DNA of 64,000 bases from Tenacibaculum pacificus (GTDB taxonomy: Bacteria > Bacteroidota > Bacteroidia > Flavobacteriales > Flavobacteriaceae). The position numbers and the translations under genes were made by a program. Location of the stretch: contig NZ_CP115917.1 of the NCBI RefSeq assembly GCF_027941775.1, positions 281,001 to 345,000 of the forward strand, in the 5' to 3' direction. Below are positions 56,501 through 63,748 of the stretch, piece by piece (positions within the stretch are counted from its first letter, which is position 1; every line of letters starts with the position of its first letter). The notes beneath the pieces were generated by a model that was given only the letters and a program-made list of their open reading frames with translations, was not told the DNA's origin and searched no databases.

Positions 56501-56968
56501 ATGAGGTTGGTTGCTAGTGAAATACAGAAATTTACACAAGATGATATCATTAAAATTGAAAAAGAAGGATCTATTTCTTTAGAAATTAATGATAAAATCA
56601 TTATCTTAGAAACTGCTGATGTAGAAATTTCATCAAAAGATATTGAAGGTTGGTTGGTTGCAAATGCAGAAGGTTTAACCGTTGCTTTAGATGTTACTAT
56701 AAATGAAGATTTACGTAAAGAAGGTGTTGCTAGAGAATTAATCAACAGAATTCAAAACGGACGTAAAGAAACAGGATTAGAAGTAACAGATAAAATTAAA
56801 TTAACAATTTTAAAAACGGTCGACTTACAAGAGTCTGTAACTGCAAATGAAAATTATATAAAAGCAGAAACATTAACCAATGAATTGGTTTTTGTGGATG
56901 AATTAAATGATGGTACAGATATCGAATTTGATGCTATCAAAAGTAGAATGTTAATTGAAAAAGCATAA
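53570..56968 (+). CDS. ileS: Isoleucyl-tRNA synthetase
   Basis: A 1132-residue class I synthetase that charges tRNA-Ile. The HIGH motif is GLPGIHHAMGRTIKD (~residues 54-68), the editing (CP1) domain carries TTTPWTLPSNTALTVG and HTAPTFGADDALV, and KMSKRLGNGVDPF (~680) is the second ATP motif. The anticodon-binding part and a long C-terminal region (KIRQPL-like KIKVRQPLQKIMIP) follow. The length fits the long IleS type found in Bacteroidota. A weak TAATTTCG element lies at 53537. The DksA-like gene starts 3 bp after the stop. Confidence 0.97.
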   Translation: MSTKFTEYKGLNLPNVADEILNYWKENNIFEKSITTRDDNKPFIFFEGPPSANGLPGIHHAMGRTIKDIFCRYKTLKGFQVKRKAGWDTHGLPVELGVEKELGITKEDIGTKITVEEYNIACKKAVMKYTDIWNTLTEKMGYWVDMEDPYVTYKPKYMETVWWLLKQIYNKDLMYKGYTIQPYSPKAGTGLSSHEVNQPGAYQDVTDTTVVAQFKAITETLPSVFQNGNDVHILAWTTTPWTLPSNTALTVGNKIDYVLVKTFNQYTFEPTQVVLGKPLLAKQFARKKFKAVENEADLATYKSEDKQIPYLVIAECKGADLVGTKYEQLLPYTLPHDNPEEAFRVISGDFVTTEDGTGIVHTAPTFGADDALVCKDAGVPPMLVKDENDNLVPLVDLQGKFTKEMGEFAGMYVKNEYYADGEAPERSVDVQIAIKLKEENKAFKVEKYVHSYPHCWRTDKPILYYPLDSWFIKVTDVKERMHSLNEEINWKPESTGTGRFGNWLKNANDWNLSRSRFWGIPLPVWRTEDGKETKIVGSVAELKEEMALAVKAGVMTEDIFADFVSGDMSDENYDTIDLHKNVVDKITLVSASGEPMQRESDLIDVWFDSGSMPYAQWHYPFENKEIVEEGWKTADFIAEGVDQTRGWFYTLHAIATMVFDDKAYKNVVSNGLVLDKNGQKMSKRLGNGVDPFTTLDKYGPDATRWYMISNANPWDNLKFDLDGITEVSRKFFGTLYNTYSFFSLYANLDNFNYSEAEVPLAERPEIDRWILSELNTLVQKVDVFYAEYEPTKATRAISDFVQDHLSNWYVRLCRRRFWKGEYAQDKISAYQTLYTCMLTVAKLASPVAPFFMDKLYKDLISTTNVEGFESVHLAEFPVSNEALIDKSLERQMENAQTISSLVLSLRAKEKIKVRQPLQKIMIPVLDATQKEEILAVADLIKSEVNVKEIELLDDASDILVKQIKPNFKALGPKFGKDMRLVASEIQKFTQDDIIKIEKEGSISLEINDKIIILETADVEISSKDIEGWLVANAEGLTVALDVTINEDLRKEGVARELINRIQNGRKETGLEVTDKIKLTILKTVDLQESVTANENYIKAETLTNELVFVDELNDGTDIEFDAIKSRMLIEKA

Positions 56969-56971
56969 GTT

Positions 56972-57352
56972 ATGGATAAAAATATTAATATAAGATACTC
57001 TGATCTTGATTTACAGGAATTTAAAGAGATTATTTTAAAAAAAATTACGAAGTCAGAAGAAGACTTAGAATTATTACAGGCTTCTTATAAAAATGGTTCA
57101 GGTAATGGTACTGAAGATACTTCACCTACATTTAAATCATTTGATGATGGTTCAGATACAATGGCAAAAGAGGCAAATGTGCAATTAGCCTTACGTCAAG
57201 AAAAATTTATTCGTGATTTAAAACACGCTCTAATTCGTATTCAAAATAAAACATACGGAGTTTGTAGAGTTACAGGTAAATTAATTCAAAAAGAACGTTT
57301 AAAATTAGTGCCTCATGCTACATTAAGTATTGAAGCTAAACGTAAACAATAA
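56972..57352 (+). CDS. TraR/DksA-family protein with degenerate zinc finger
   Basis: A 126-residue protein with a coiled-coil (residues ~10-75) and a DksA-like C-terminus YGVCRVTGKLIQKERLKLVP. In DksA a four-Cys zinc finger is expected; here only one Cys of the CxxC pair remains (CRVT) and the second pair is replaced by HATLSIEAK, a form common in flavobacteria between ileS and lspA. It probably binds the RNA polymerase secondary channel, but does not have a full zinc site. 3 bp after ileS, ending before a terminator. Confidence 0.87.
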   Translation: MDKNINIRYSDLDLQEFKEIILKKITKSEEDLELLQASYKNGSGNGTEDTSPTFKSFDDGSDTMAKEANVQLALRQEKFIRDLKHALIRIQNKTYGVCRVTGKLIQKERLKLVPHATLSIEAKRKQ

Positions 57353-57363
57353 CTTTTTTGAAT

Positions 57364-58083
57364 ATGTATAATATCAAAAAAAAGCCTCTTTATAGAGGCT
57401 TTTTTTGTTTTAAAGCTAATGTTAAGCGATGGAATATCTGTTACTTTTTAGTGTTTTTTTTATGTGAAAATCTGATTGTTTTTTCTCAAGAAAAATTACT
57501 TAAAACGACAACTGTTTTATCAAATGATATTGAAATAAATACTGATGGTTTAGATGATATTCTTATTGAAAATTCAAAAAGTAATCAAATAGAAGTATTA
57601 CTTTTAGATGAAAATCCACATACGCACACTATTTATTTTCAAGAAAAATTAGCTGTTTTAAAAATAGATTTTAATCAAATTTTTGATTACAATGAAACTG
57701 GTGTTTTTAGAAAATATATCACAAAAAGATTGCAAAGAGTTCGTGTTATAGTTAAAGTCCCGAAGAACAAAAATGTTATTATTTATGGAAAAACAATCGG
57801 AATTGTTTCTAAAAGTTATCAAGGAAATGTGAAGATTTATATTGATAAAGGAAATGTTCGATTAAATAATGTAAAAGGAAATGCTTTTGTTTCTTTGTTT
57901 TTAGGCAATGTTTATGCAAATTTATCTAAAAAAAGTAACATCGATATTAAAACAAATAACGGAATAATACGTATAAATAATAATAGCTATAAGGATAAGA
58001 TTTATATTAAAAAAACACAAAAAGAAGTTTACAATTTTAAAGTAAATACTATTAATGCTAATGTTATTTTAATTACCGAATAA
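57364..58083 (+). CDS. Secreted beta-rich protein of unknown function (start uncertain)
   Basis: Up to 239 residues. The mature part (from ~QEKLLKTTTVLSNDIEINT) is rich in short beta strands (KIYIDKGNVRLNNVKGNAFV, LGNVYANLSKKSNIDIKTNN), like adhesin-type DUF4097 beta-helical proteins; no certain family. A signal peptide WNICYFLVFFLCENLIVFSQ precedes it. ATG 57364 is the only good in-frame start, but codons 6-17 then overlap a perfect terminator hairpin, so the true start is probably later. ATG 57419 would give the signal peptide if one A were added (AA to AAA at 57423-57424). Lies before lspA. Confidence 0.6.
   Translation: MYNIKKKPLYRGFFCFKANVKRWNICYFLVFFLCENLIVFSQEKLLKTTTVLSNDIEINTDGLDDILIENSKSNQIEVLLLDENPHTHTIYFQEKLAVLKIDFNQIFDYNETGVFRKYITKRLQRVRVIVKVPKNKNVIIYGKTIGIVSKSYQGNVKIYIDKGNVRLNNVKGNAFVSLFLGNVYANLSKKSNIDIKTNNGIIRINNNSYKDKIYIKKTQKEVYNFKVNTINANVILITE
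57379..57408 (+). terminator. Intrinsic terminator after the ileS-DksA-like unit
   Basis: AAAGCCTCT / AGAGGCTTT, TTAT loop, A7 before and T7 after. Confidence 0.85.
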
Positions 58084-58099
58084 AAACGAATACTTTTCT

Positions 58100-58107
58100 T
58101 ATTTTTG
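58100..58107 (+). promoter_or_regulatory. TAnnTTTG -7 element before lspA
   Basis: TATTTTTG, 19 bases before the lspA ATG, in the 43-bp gap after the secreted protein gene. Confidence 0.5.
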
Positions 58108-58126
58108 TTGCTATTAAATTCAAAAA

Positions 58127-58699
58127 ATGTCTAAAAAAAATATTGCAATATTTACCGTAATCCTGGCGATTCTAATAGATCAAATTAGTAAAATTTATGT
58201 AAAAACACATTTTCAACTTGGCGAAGAAGTTGTTGTTTTTGCAGATTGGTTTAAAATCCACTTTACTGAAAATAATGGTATGGCTTGGGGTTTTGAATTT
58301 GGTGGTAGAGCAGGTAAATTATTTTTAACATTGTTTAGAGTTATTGCCGTTTCAGGTATTATATATTGGTTGTGGCAAACTATAAAAAGACAAGCTCATA
58401 CAGCTGTTGTTATTGCTATAGCGTTAGTTTTAGCAGGTGCAATAGGTAATATTATAGACTCTGTTTTTTATGGTGTAATTTTTGATACTTCTTATCATAA
58501 TGTAGCTACGTTGTTTTCAGACAAACCTTATGGAGAATTATTTTACGGAAAAGTAGTTGATATGCTTTATTTCCCGATGTATGAAGGTGAAAGTTTTACT
58601 TTCTTCAATGCTATTTTCAACGGAGCTGATACTTGGATTAGTATTGGTGTTTTTTTGTTATTTTTATTTAACAAACAAGCATTTCCAAAAGAAGAATAA
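58127..58699 (+). CDS. lspA: Lipoprotein signal peptidase (signal peptidase II)
   Basis: A 190-residue inner-membrane aspartyl protease that removes signal peptides from prolipoproteins, including the many encoded here. N-terminal LAILIDQISKIYVKTHF, HFTENNGMAWG, and the catalytic Asp region GAIGNIIDSVFYGVIF, KVVDMLYFPMY and FNAIFNGADTWISIGVFLLF are conserved. It is longer than the E. coli enzyme (164) through an insert around residues 125-145, usual for Bacteroidota. Confidence 0.96.
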   Translation: MSKKNIAIFTVILAILIDQISKIYVKTHFQLGEEVVVFADWFKIHFTENNGMAWGFEFGGRAGKLFLTLFRVIAVSGIIYWLWQTIKRQAHTAVVIAIALVLAGAIGNIIDSVFYGVIFDTSYHNVATLFSDKPYGELFYGKVVDMLYFPMYEGESFTFFNAIFNGADTWISIGVFLLFLFNKQAFPKEE

Positions 58700-58769
58700 G
58701 ACCTTTAAATTATACAAATTCTTGTTTTAATTTAAGATACTTTAATTATATTTATAGCAAAACATCAGG

Positions 58770-59393
58770 ATGCGTCTTCTTAAATATATTGCTATTTTTT
58801 TACTAGGTTTTTTAGTTGCCAAATTATGGTACGAAAAACAAGAAGATAAAAAAGTAGAAAAACACGTACACGAAGAAATTCAAGTAGTATTAAATAGTAT
58901 CCAAAACTTAAGTAAATTAGTTGTTTCGGAAGGGAGTTTTTCTGAAATGTATCATTTTTCTGAAAGTAAAAAATACTTTTACGATTATCTTTCTTTTGAA
59001 AAAAAAGCCATATTATCGGTTAATGCAAAAGTTGAAGTTGGTTACGATTTATCAAAATTAGAAATTGAAATTGATAGTATTGGTAAACAAATAATTATTC
59101 ATAAAATACCAGAAGAATCAGTTGTTATTTCTCCTGATATTAAATATTTTGATTTACAACAAAGTCAATTTAATACCTTTTCAAAATCAGATTTGAATAA
59201 CCTTAATACTAAAGCTATTGAAAATATTAAATCGACTATTACAGTTTCTCGATTGCAAGTAGAAGCAAAAACACGTTTGTTTGAAGAGCTTTCTAAAATA
59301 TATCAACTTTCGGCAATTTATAATTGGAAAGTAGTTGATAATACTAAACTTAAAACGAGTATTATATTTGATACTGATTTAATAAAATATTAG
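58770..59393 (+). CDS. DUF4230-family membrane-anchored protein
   Basis: A 207-residue protein with one N-terminal membrane segment (LLKYIAIFLLGFLVAKLW) and a soluble domain following the DUF4230 pattern: NLSKLVVSEGSFSEMYHF, KKAILSVNAKVEVGYDLSKL and the C-terminal VSRLQVEAKTRLFEELSKIY. Function unknown. It follows lspA by 70 bp and is followed by a hairpin repeat. Confidence 0.85.
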   Translation: MRLLKYIAIFLLGFLVAKLWYEKQEDKKVEKHVHEEIQVVLNSIQNLSKLVVSEGSFSEMYHFSESKKYFYDYLSFEKKAILSVNAKVEVGYDLSKLEIEIDSIGKQIIIHKIPEESVVISPDIKYFDLQQSQFNTFSKSDLNNLNTKAIENIKSTITVSRLQVEAKTRLFEELSKIYQLSAIYNWKVVDNTKLKTSIIFDTDLIKY

Positions 59394-59436
59394 GTATAAA
59401 GAAGTATTATCTATTATTAAAATAGAGTAAAATTCC

Positions 59437-59528
59437 TAGCCCTGATTGTAGCAATTGTTTGAGCTCTTTTTTGTTTTTTTCTTAAAAAAAATAAAAAAAG
59501 CGAGTGCGGAAAGCGGGAAATTGCTACA
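59437..59528 (+). repeat. Dispersed intergenic hairpin repeat, copy 4
   Basis: TAGCCCTGATTGTAGCAATT, TTTGAGCTCTTTTTTG, loop, AAAAAAAGCGAGTGCGGAA and GCGGGAAATTGCTAC. The outer bases GTAGC/GCTAC co-vary with GAAGC/GCTTC of copy 3, which supports a real paired stem. Lies between two convergent genes. Confidence 0.9.
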
Positions 59529-59550
59529 AATAATCTTTATTTTTTTAACC

Positions 59551-59964
59551 TTAATTAGGTAGCTTTTTACTTAGTAATCCGTAAATAAAAGCGCCTAATA
59601 TTGCACCTAATAAAACAATAATAATTGGAAATACACTATGACCAATTAATACGAAAATAGGAGCAGGGCAAGCTCCTGCTAATGCCCATCCTAAACCAAA
59701 AATAGTTCCGCCAATAAGAGTTCTTATAAATCCTTTTTTCTTTTCTTTTATATTGATTTGATTACCGAGATAATCTTTAATTGTACCTTTTTTGAATAAA
59801 TACATAAAAATCATAGAAATAGCAACTGCCGAACCTATAATTCCGTACATATGAAAGGATTGAAACTTAAACATTTCGTAGATTCTGTACCGTGAAATTG
59901 CTTCGGATTTGGTCATTATAATTCCGAAGAAAATACCGATTATTAAAAATTTTATGTTTTTCAT
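59551..59964 (-). CDS. YeeE/YedE-type (DUF6691) sulfur transporter half, second subunit
   Basis: A 137-residue membrane protein with about four helices. The motif LGWALAGACPAPIFVLIGH contains the conserved GACP cysteine of the YeeE/YedE (thiosulfate/sulfur uptake) family. It begins 1 bp after its partner gene at 59966; together the two short proteins correspond to the two halves of the long YeeE transporter. Confidence 0.87.
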   Translation of the reverse strand: MKNIKFLIIGIFFGIIMTKSEAISRYRIYEMFKFQSFHMYGIIGSAVAISMIFMYLFKKGTIKDYLGNQINIKEKKKGFIRTLIGGTIFGLGWALAGACPAPIFVLIGHSVFPIIIVLLGAILGAFIYGLLSKKLPN

Positions 59965-59965
59965 A

Positions 59966-60526
59966 TTATCCGAAAATTAAAGGGAAAAAAATCCAAGTCA
60001 TTAATAATCCTCCTATAAAAAAACCAATTACGGCAATTAAAGAAGGTAGTTGTAAATTGCTTAAACCAGCAATTGCATGTCCTGAGGTACATCCGCCAGC
60101 GTATCTAGTACCGAAACCAATTAAAATTCCTGCAATTAATAAAATTGAGAATCCTTTTATAGTAAGCATATTTTCAATGCTGAAAATTTCAGAAGGAACA
60201 AAAGAATTTCCTGCATTTTCAAAACCTAAATCTGCTAATTCTTGTACTGTTTTAGGGTTTAATTGTATTGTTTTTGTTGCTGATAAATAATTAATGGCTA
60301 TGAATCCGCCAATAATTAATCCAACTAAAAAAATAAGTGCCCAATCACGTTCTTTCCAGTCTTTTTTAAAATAATCAGAAATTTTTCCCGCACCAGCAAT
60401 AGTACAAATGGTTTCTAAATTTCTAGATACTCCAAAGCTTTTTCCGAAGTAAAAGAACAAAAATAGTACAAAAGCAATTAAAGGACCAGAAATATACCAT
60501 GTCCAAGGTTGTAAAATAATATCCAT
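59966..60526 (-). CDS. YeeE/YedE family sulfur transporter half, first subunit
   Basis: A 186-residue membrane protein with about five helices. The family motif GFGTRYAGGCTSGHAIAGLS supplies the conserved cysteine that passes thiosulfate in characterised YeeE. N-terminal PWTWYISGPLIAFVLFLFFY is typical for this half. Its ATG shares the last base of the kdtA stop region (position 60526), so the pair is probably co-transcribed with kdtA. Substrate inferred from the family. Confidence 0.87.
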   Translation of the reverse strand: MDIILQPWTWYISGPLIAFVLFLFFYFGKSFGVSRNLETICTIAGAGKISDYFKKDWKERDWALIFLVGLIIGGFIAINYLSATKTIQLNPKTVQELADLGFENAGNSFVPSEIFSIENMLTIKGFSILLIAGILIGFGTRYAGGCTSGHAIAGLSNLQLPSLIAVIGFFIGGLLMTWIFFPLIFG

Positions 60527-61763
60527 TATAAGGTTTTTTTAATGTAATCCATTATTGTTTTGGTAGCACCTGTATTTTCAGAAATATATTTTTGGTTGAT
60601 GCTTCCTAATTTAGTTCTAAACTCTTTTTTGTTTTTTAAAGAAGTGAAAATAGTGGTAAATTCTTCTTCATTCACAACAGTTTTAACTCCGCCTAATTTT
60701 AATAAATCAGTAGCTTCTTGAAACTTTTTATACTTATTTGCTCCAAATACTATTGGTACTCCAAACGTTGCAGGTTCTAATATATTGTGAAGCCCTGTTG
60801 CTAATCCTCCGCCTACGTACGCAACATCGGCATAGGAGTAAATTTTGGTTAATAAACCGATAGTATCAATAATAAAAACTTGATTTTCTGATAAATTTTG
60901 ACCTTCTTTTTCAGAATATAAAATTGTTTTTTTGTTGATACTTTCTTCTAATTCTTTTATTTGTTTTTGATTGATATTATGCGGTGCTATTATAAATTTT
61001 TCATCGGCTGAAGCATTATTATTAATGTAATTTACTAATAGTTTTTCATCTTCTTTCCAAGTACTTCCTGCAACTAGTGTATAAGTATCATTTTTAAATT
61101 CATTGATGAAATCAAGTGAATTATCTTGTTTTAAAATATCGAGAACTCTATCAAATCTGGTATCTCCAGCAATGGTTGTATTTTCAAAACCAATAGTAGA
61201 AAGTAGTTTTTTAGATTCTTTATTCTGAAGATAAAAATGATTAAAAGCATTTAGTTTATCACGCATAAAACCGCCATACCACTTAAAAAATGATTGTTTT
61301 TTTCTGAAAATCCCTGAAATTAAAATAGTATTAATTCCTTGTTTTTTTACTTCGGATAAAAGATTTGGCCAAAATTCGTATTTGATAATAATGGCTATTT
61401 CTGGATGTATTTTATCAATAAATTTTTTAACATTCGATTTTGTATCGAAAGGTAAATAACAAACGACATCGGCTAAATTATAATTCTTTCTGATTTCATA
61501 TCCCGAAGGAGAAAAAAAGTAACTACTATTTTATGATTCTTATAGCGTTCTTTTAATGCTTCAATAATTGGTCTTCCTTGTTCAAATTCACCTAATGAAG
61601 CAGCGTGAAACCAAATAACTTTATCTGTTTTCTGTATGTTATTTAATTTATTGAAAGTTTGTTTTCGTCCATCAACAAAAAGTTTTATTTTTTTATTGAA
61701 TAAAGCGATAAAGCGAAGTAGTATTGATACTTTAAAAAGTAATAGGTTATAAATAAAATTCAT
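60526..61763 (-). CDS. kdtA: 3-deoxy-D-manno-octulosonic acid (Kdo) transferase, frameshifted
   Basis: WaaA/KdtA attaches Kdo to lipid A precursor at the inner membrane. The N-terminus (61763 down to ~61520) holds the anchor and VIWFHAASLGEFEQGRPIIE, then HKIVVTFF. The run of seven T (coding strand, ~61512-61518) shifts the frame; one more T gives VVTFFSPSGYEIRKNYN, AIIIKYEFWPNLL, ILISGIFRKKQSFFKWYGGF and joins the main frame (TTIAGDTRFDRV, VAGSTWKEDEKLL, FIAPHNI, YVGGGLATGLHNILEP). Corrected length 412 residues, normal for the family. Likely a homopolymer error, as the gene is normally essential. Confidence 0.92.
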
Positions 61764-61767
61764 AACG

Positions 61768-61775
61768 CAAATTTA
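61768..61775 (-). promoter_or_regulatory. TAnnTTTG -7 element before kdtA
   Basis: TAAATTTG on the minus strand, 4 bases before the ATG at 61763. Confidence 0.5.
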
Positions 61776-61784
61776 TGAAATAAA

Positions 61785-61818
61785 AAAAATCAGTGAGTTT
61801 AATCACTGATTTTTTTAT
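61785..61818 (-). terminator. Terminator after accC
   Basis: AAATCAGTGA / TCACTGATTT with A and T tracts on either side; ends the fabH-accB-accC unit just before the kdtA promoter. Confidence 0.82.
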
Positions 61819-61830
61819 ATTGATATTTTG

Positions 61831-63171
61831 TTATGATTGCATTTCAAAATCTTCCATAAATTTAGTGGTATAATTACCAGCAATATAATCTGGATGATCC
61901 ATTAATTGTCTGTGAAAAGGAATTGTAGTTTTAATTCCTTCAATAACATATTCATCTAAAGCACGTTTCATTTTGTTAATTGCTTCTTCACGAGTTTGTG
62001 CAGTAACAATTAATTTAGAAATCATTGAATCGTAGTTTGGCGGAATCATATAACCAGCATATACGTGCGTATCAATACGAACTCCATGACCTCCTGGCGT
62101 ACGGTATGAGGTTATTTTACCTGGTGCAGGTCTAAATCCGTTAAAAGGATCTTCTGCATTAATTCTACATTCAATAGAGTGTAATTTCGGGAAGTAATTT
62201 TTACCTGAAATTGGCACACCTGCTGCTACTAAAATTTGCTCACGAATTAAATCGTAATTAACAACTTCTTCAGTAATAGGGTGCTCAACTTGAATACGTG
62301 TATTCATCTCCATAAAGAAGAAGTTACGATGTTTATCAACTAAAAACTCAACAGTTCCAGCACCTTCGTACTTAATAAATTCAGCAGCTTTTACAGCAGC
62401 ATTACCCATTTTATCACGTAATTCATCCGTCATAAACGGAGAAGGAGTTTCTTCAGTTAATTTTTGATGACGACGTTGTACAGAACAATCTCTTTCAGAT
62501 AAATGACATGCTTTTCCGTAAGAATCTCCAATAATTTGAATTTCGATATGACGAGGCTCTTCAATAAGCTTTTCCATATACATATCATCATTACCAAAGG
62601 CAGCTTTCGATTCTTGACGAGCAGAATCCCACGCATCTTTTAAATCTTCCGCTTTCCAAACAGCACGCATTCCTTTTCCACCACCACCTGCTGATGCTTT
62701 TAACATTACAGGATATCCAGTTTCTTCGGCTGTTACTATACAATCTTCAAAAGTTTCGATAACACCCTCACTTCCAGGTACACAAGGTACACCAGCAGCT
62801 ATCATAGTAGATTTAGCGTTTGCTTTATCTCCCATACGGTCAATCATATCAGGTGAAGCACCAATAAATTTTAAATCATGTTCTTCACATAATTTAGAAA
62901 ATTTAGCATTTTCTGATAAGAAACCATAACCAGGGTGAATTGCATCTGCATTTGTAATTTCGGCAGCAGCAATAATACGATCCATTTTTAAATAAGATTC
63001 GCTACTTGCGGCTGGTCCAATACAAACTGCTTCATCAGCAAATTTTACATGTAAACTTTCTGCATCTGCTTTAGAGTAAACAGCAACAGTTTTGATGCCC
63101 ATTTCTTTACAGGTTCTAATTACACGTAGTGCAATTTCACCTCTATTGGCAATTAATATCTTTTTAAACAT
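61831..63171 (-). CDS. accC: Acetyl-CoA carboxylase, biotin carboxylase subunit
   Basis: A 446-residue ATP-grasp enzyme that carboxylates biotin on AccB. N-terminal [43 protein letters not shown]-binding glycine loop [16 protein letters not shown], and the catalytic region [20 protein letters not shown] then [16 protein letters not shown] are intact. Encoded 71 bp after accB; together they form the first half-reaction complex of fatty-acid synthesis. Confidence 0.97.
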   Translation of the reverse strand: MFKKILIANRGEIALRVIRTCKEMGIKTVAVYSKADAESLHVKFADEAVCIGPAASSESYLKMDRIIAAAEITNADAIHPGYGFLSENAKFSKLCEEHDLKFIGASPDMIDRMGDKANAKSTMIAAGVPCVPGSEGVIETFEDCIVTAEETGYPVMLKASAGGGGKGMRAVWKAEDLKDAWDSARQESKAAFGNDDMYMEKLIEEPRHIEIQIIGDSYGKACHLSERDCSVQRRHQKLTEETPSPFMTDELRDKMGNAAVKAAEFIKYEGAGTVEFLVDKHRNFFFMEMNTRIQVEHPITEEVVNYDLIREQILVAAGVPISGKNYFPKLHSIECRINAEDPFNGFRPAPGKITSYRTPGGHGVRIDTHVYAGYMIPPNYDSMISKLIVTAQTREEAINKMKRALDEYVIEGIKTTIPFHRQLMDHPDYIAGNYTTKFMEDFEMQS

Positions 63172-63242
63172 ACGTTCTAAAAATTTAAAAACTCCAAATA
63201 AAAGAAGTCAAAAAACTTAATTTATTTAGAGTTATATGTTAA

Positions 63243-63722
63243 TTAAGATGGATCTACTAAAAATAACGGTTGATCAAATTCTACCGGAGTAGCATCATCT
63301 ACTAATACTTTAACGACTTTACCTGAAATTTCAGATTCAATTTCATTAAATAATTTCATTGCTTCAATAACACAAACAGTATCACCTACTTTTACTTCCG
63401 TACCTACTTCAGCAAAATTTGGTTTATCTGGTGATGGTTTTCTGTAAAAAGTTCCAATAATTGGAGATTTGATTGTAATATATTTAGAATCCTCCTCTGT
63501 AGTAGCTGTTTCATTTGATGCTGCTGCTACTGGTACTGCAGGAGCTTGAGTCATCATTTGAGGAGCTACGCCCATAGGTGCAGCCGTTTGAATAAATGTA
63601 GTTTCAGGAGTTTCGCTTCCAGTTTTAATGGTGATTTTAATATCTTCCATTTCTAACTTCACTTCACTTGCACCTGATTTTGCTACAAATTTTATAAGAC
63701 TTTGAATTTCTTTAATATCCAT
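63243..63722 (-). CDS. accB: Acetyl-CoA carboxylase, biotin carboxyl carrier protein
   Basis: A 159-residue BCCP. The start is set at ATG 63722 (MDIKEIQSLIKFVAKSGASE), the family N-terminus; a longer reading to 63788 overlaps fabH. An Ala/Pro-rich linker precedes the biotinyl domain with the biotin-accepting Lys in VCVIEAMKLFNEIESE. The biotin comes from the bio genes of this window. 26 bp after fabH. Confidence 0.95.
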   Translation of the reverse strand: MDIKEIQSLIKFVAKSGASEVKLEMEDIKITIKTGSETPETTFIQTAAPMGVAPQMMTQAPAVPVAAASNETATTEEDSKYITIKSPIIGTFYRKPSPDKPNFAEVGTEVKVGDTVCVIEAMKLFNEIESEISGKVVKVLVDDATPVEFDQPLFLVDPS

Positions 63723-63748
63723 ATTCCTAATTTTAGTTGTTTGGTTTT

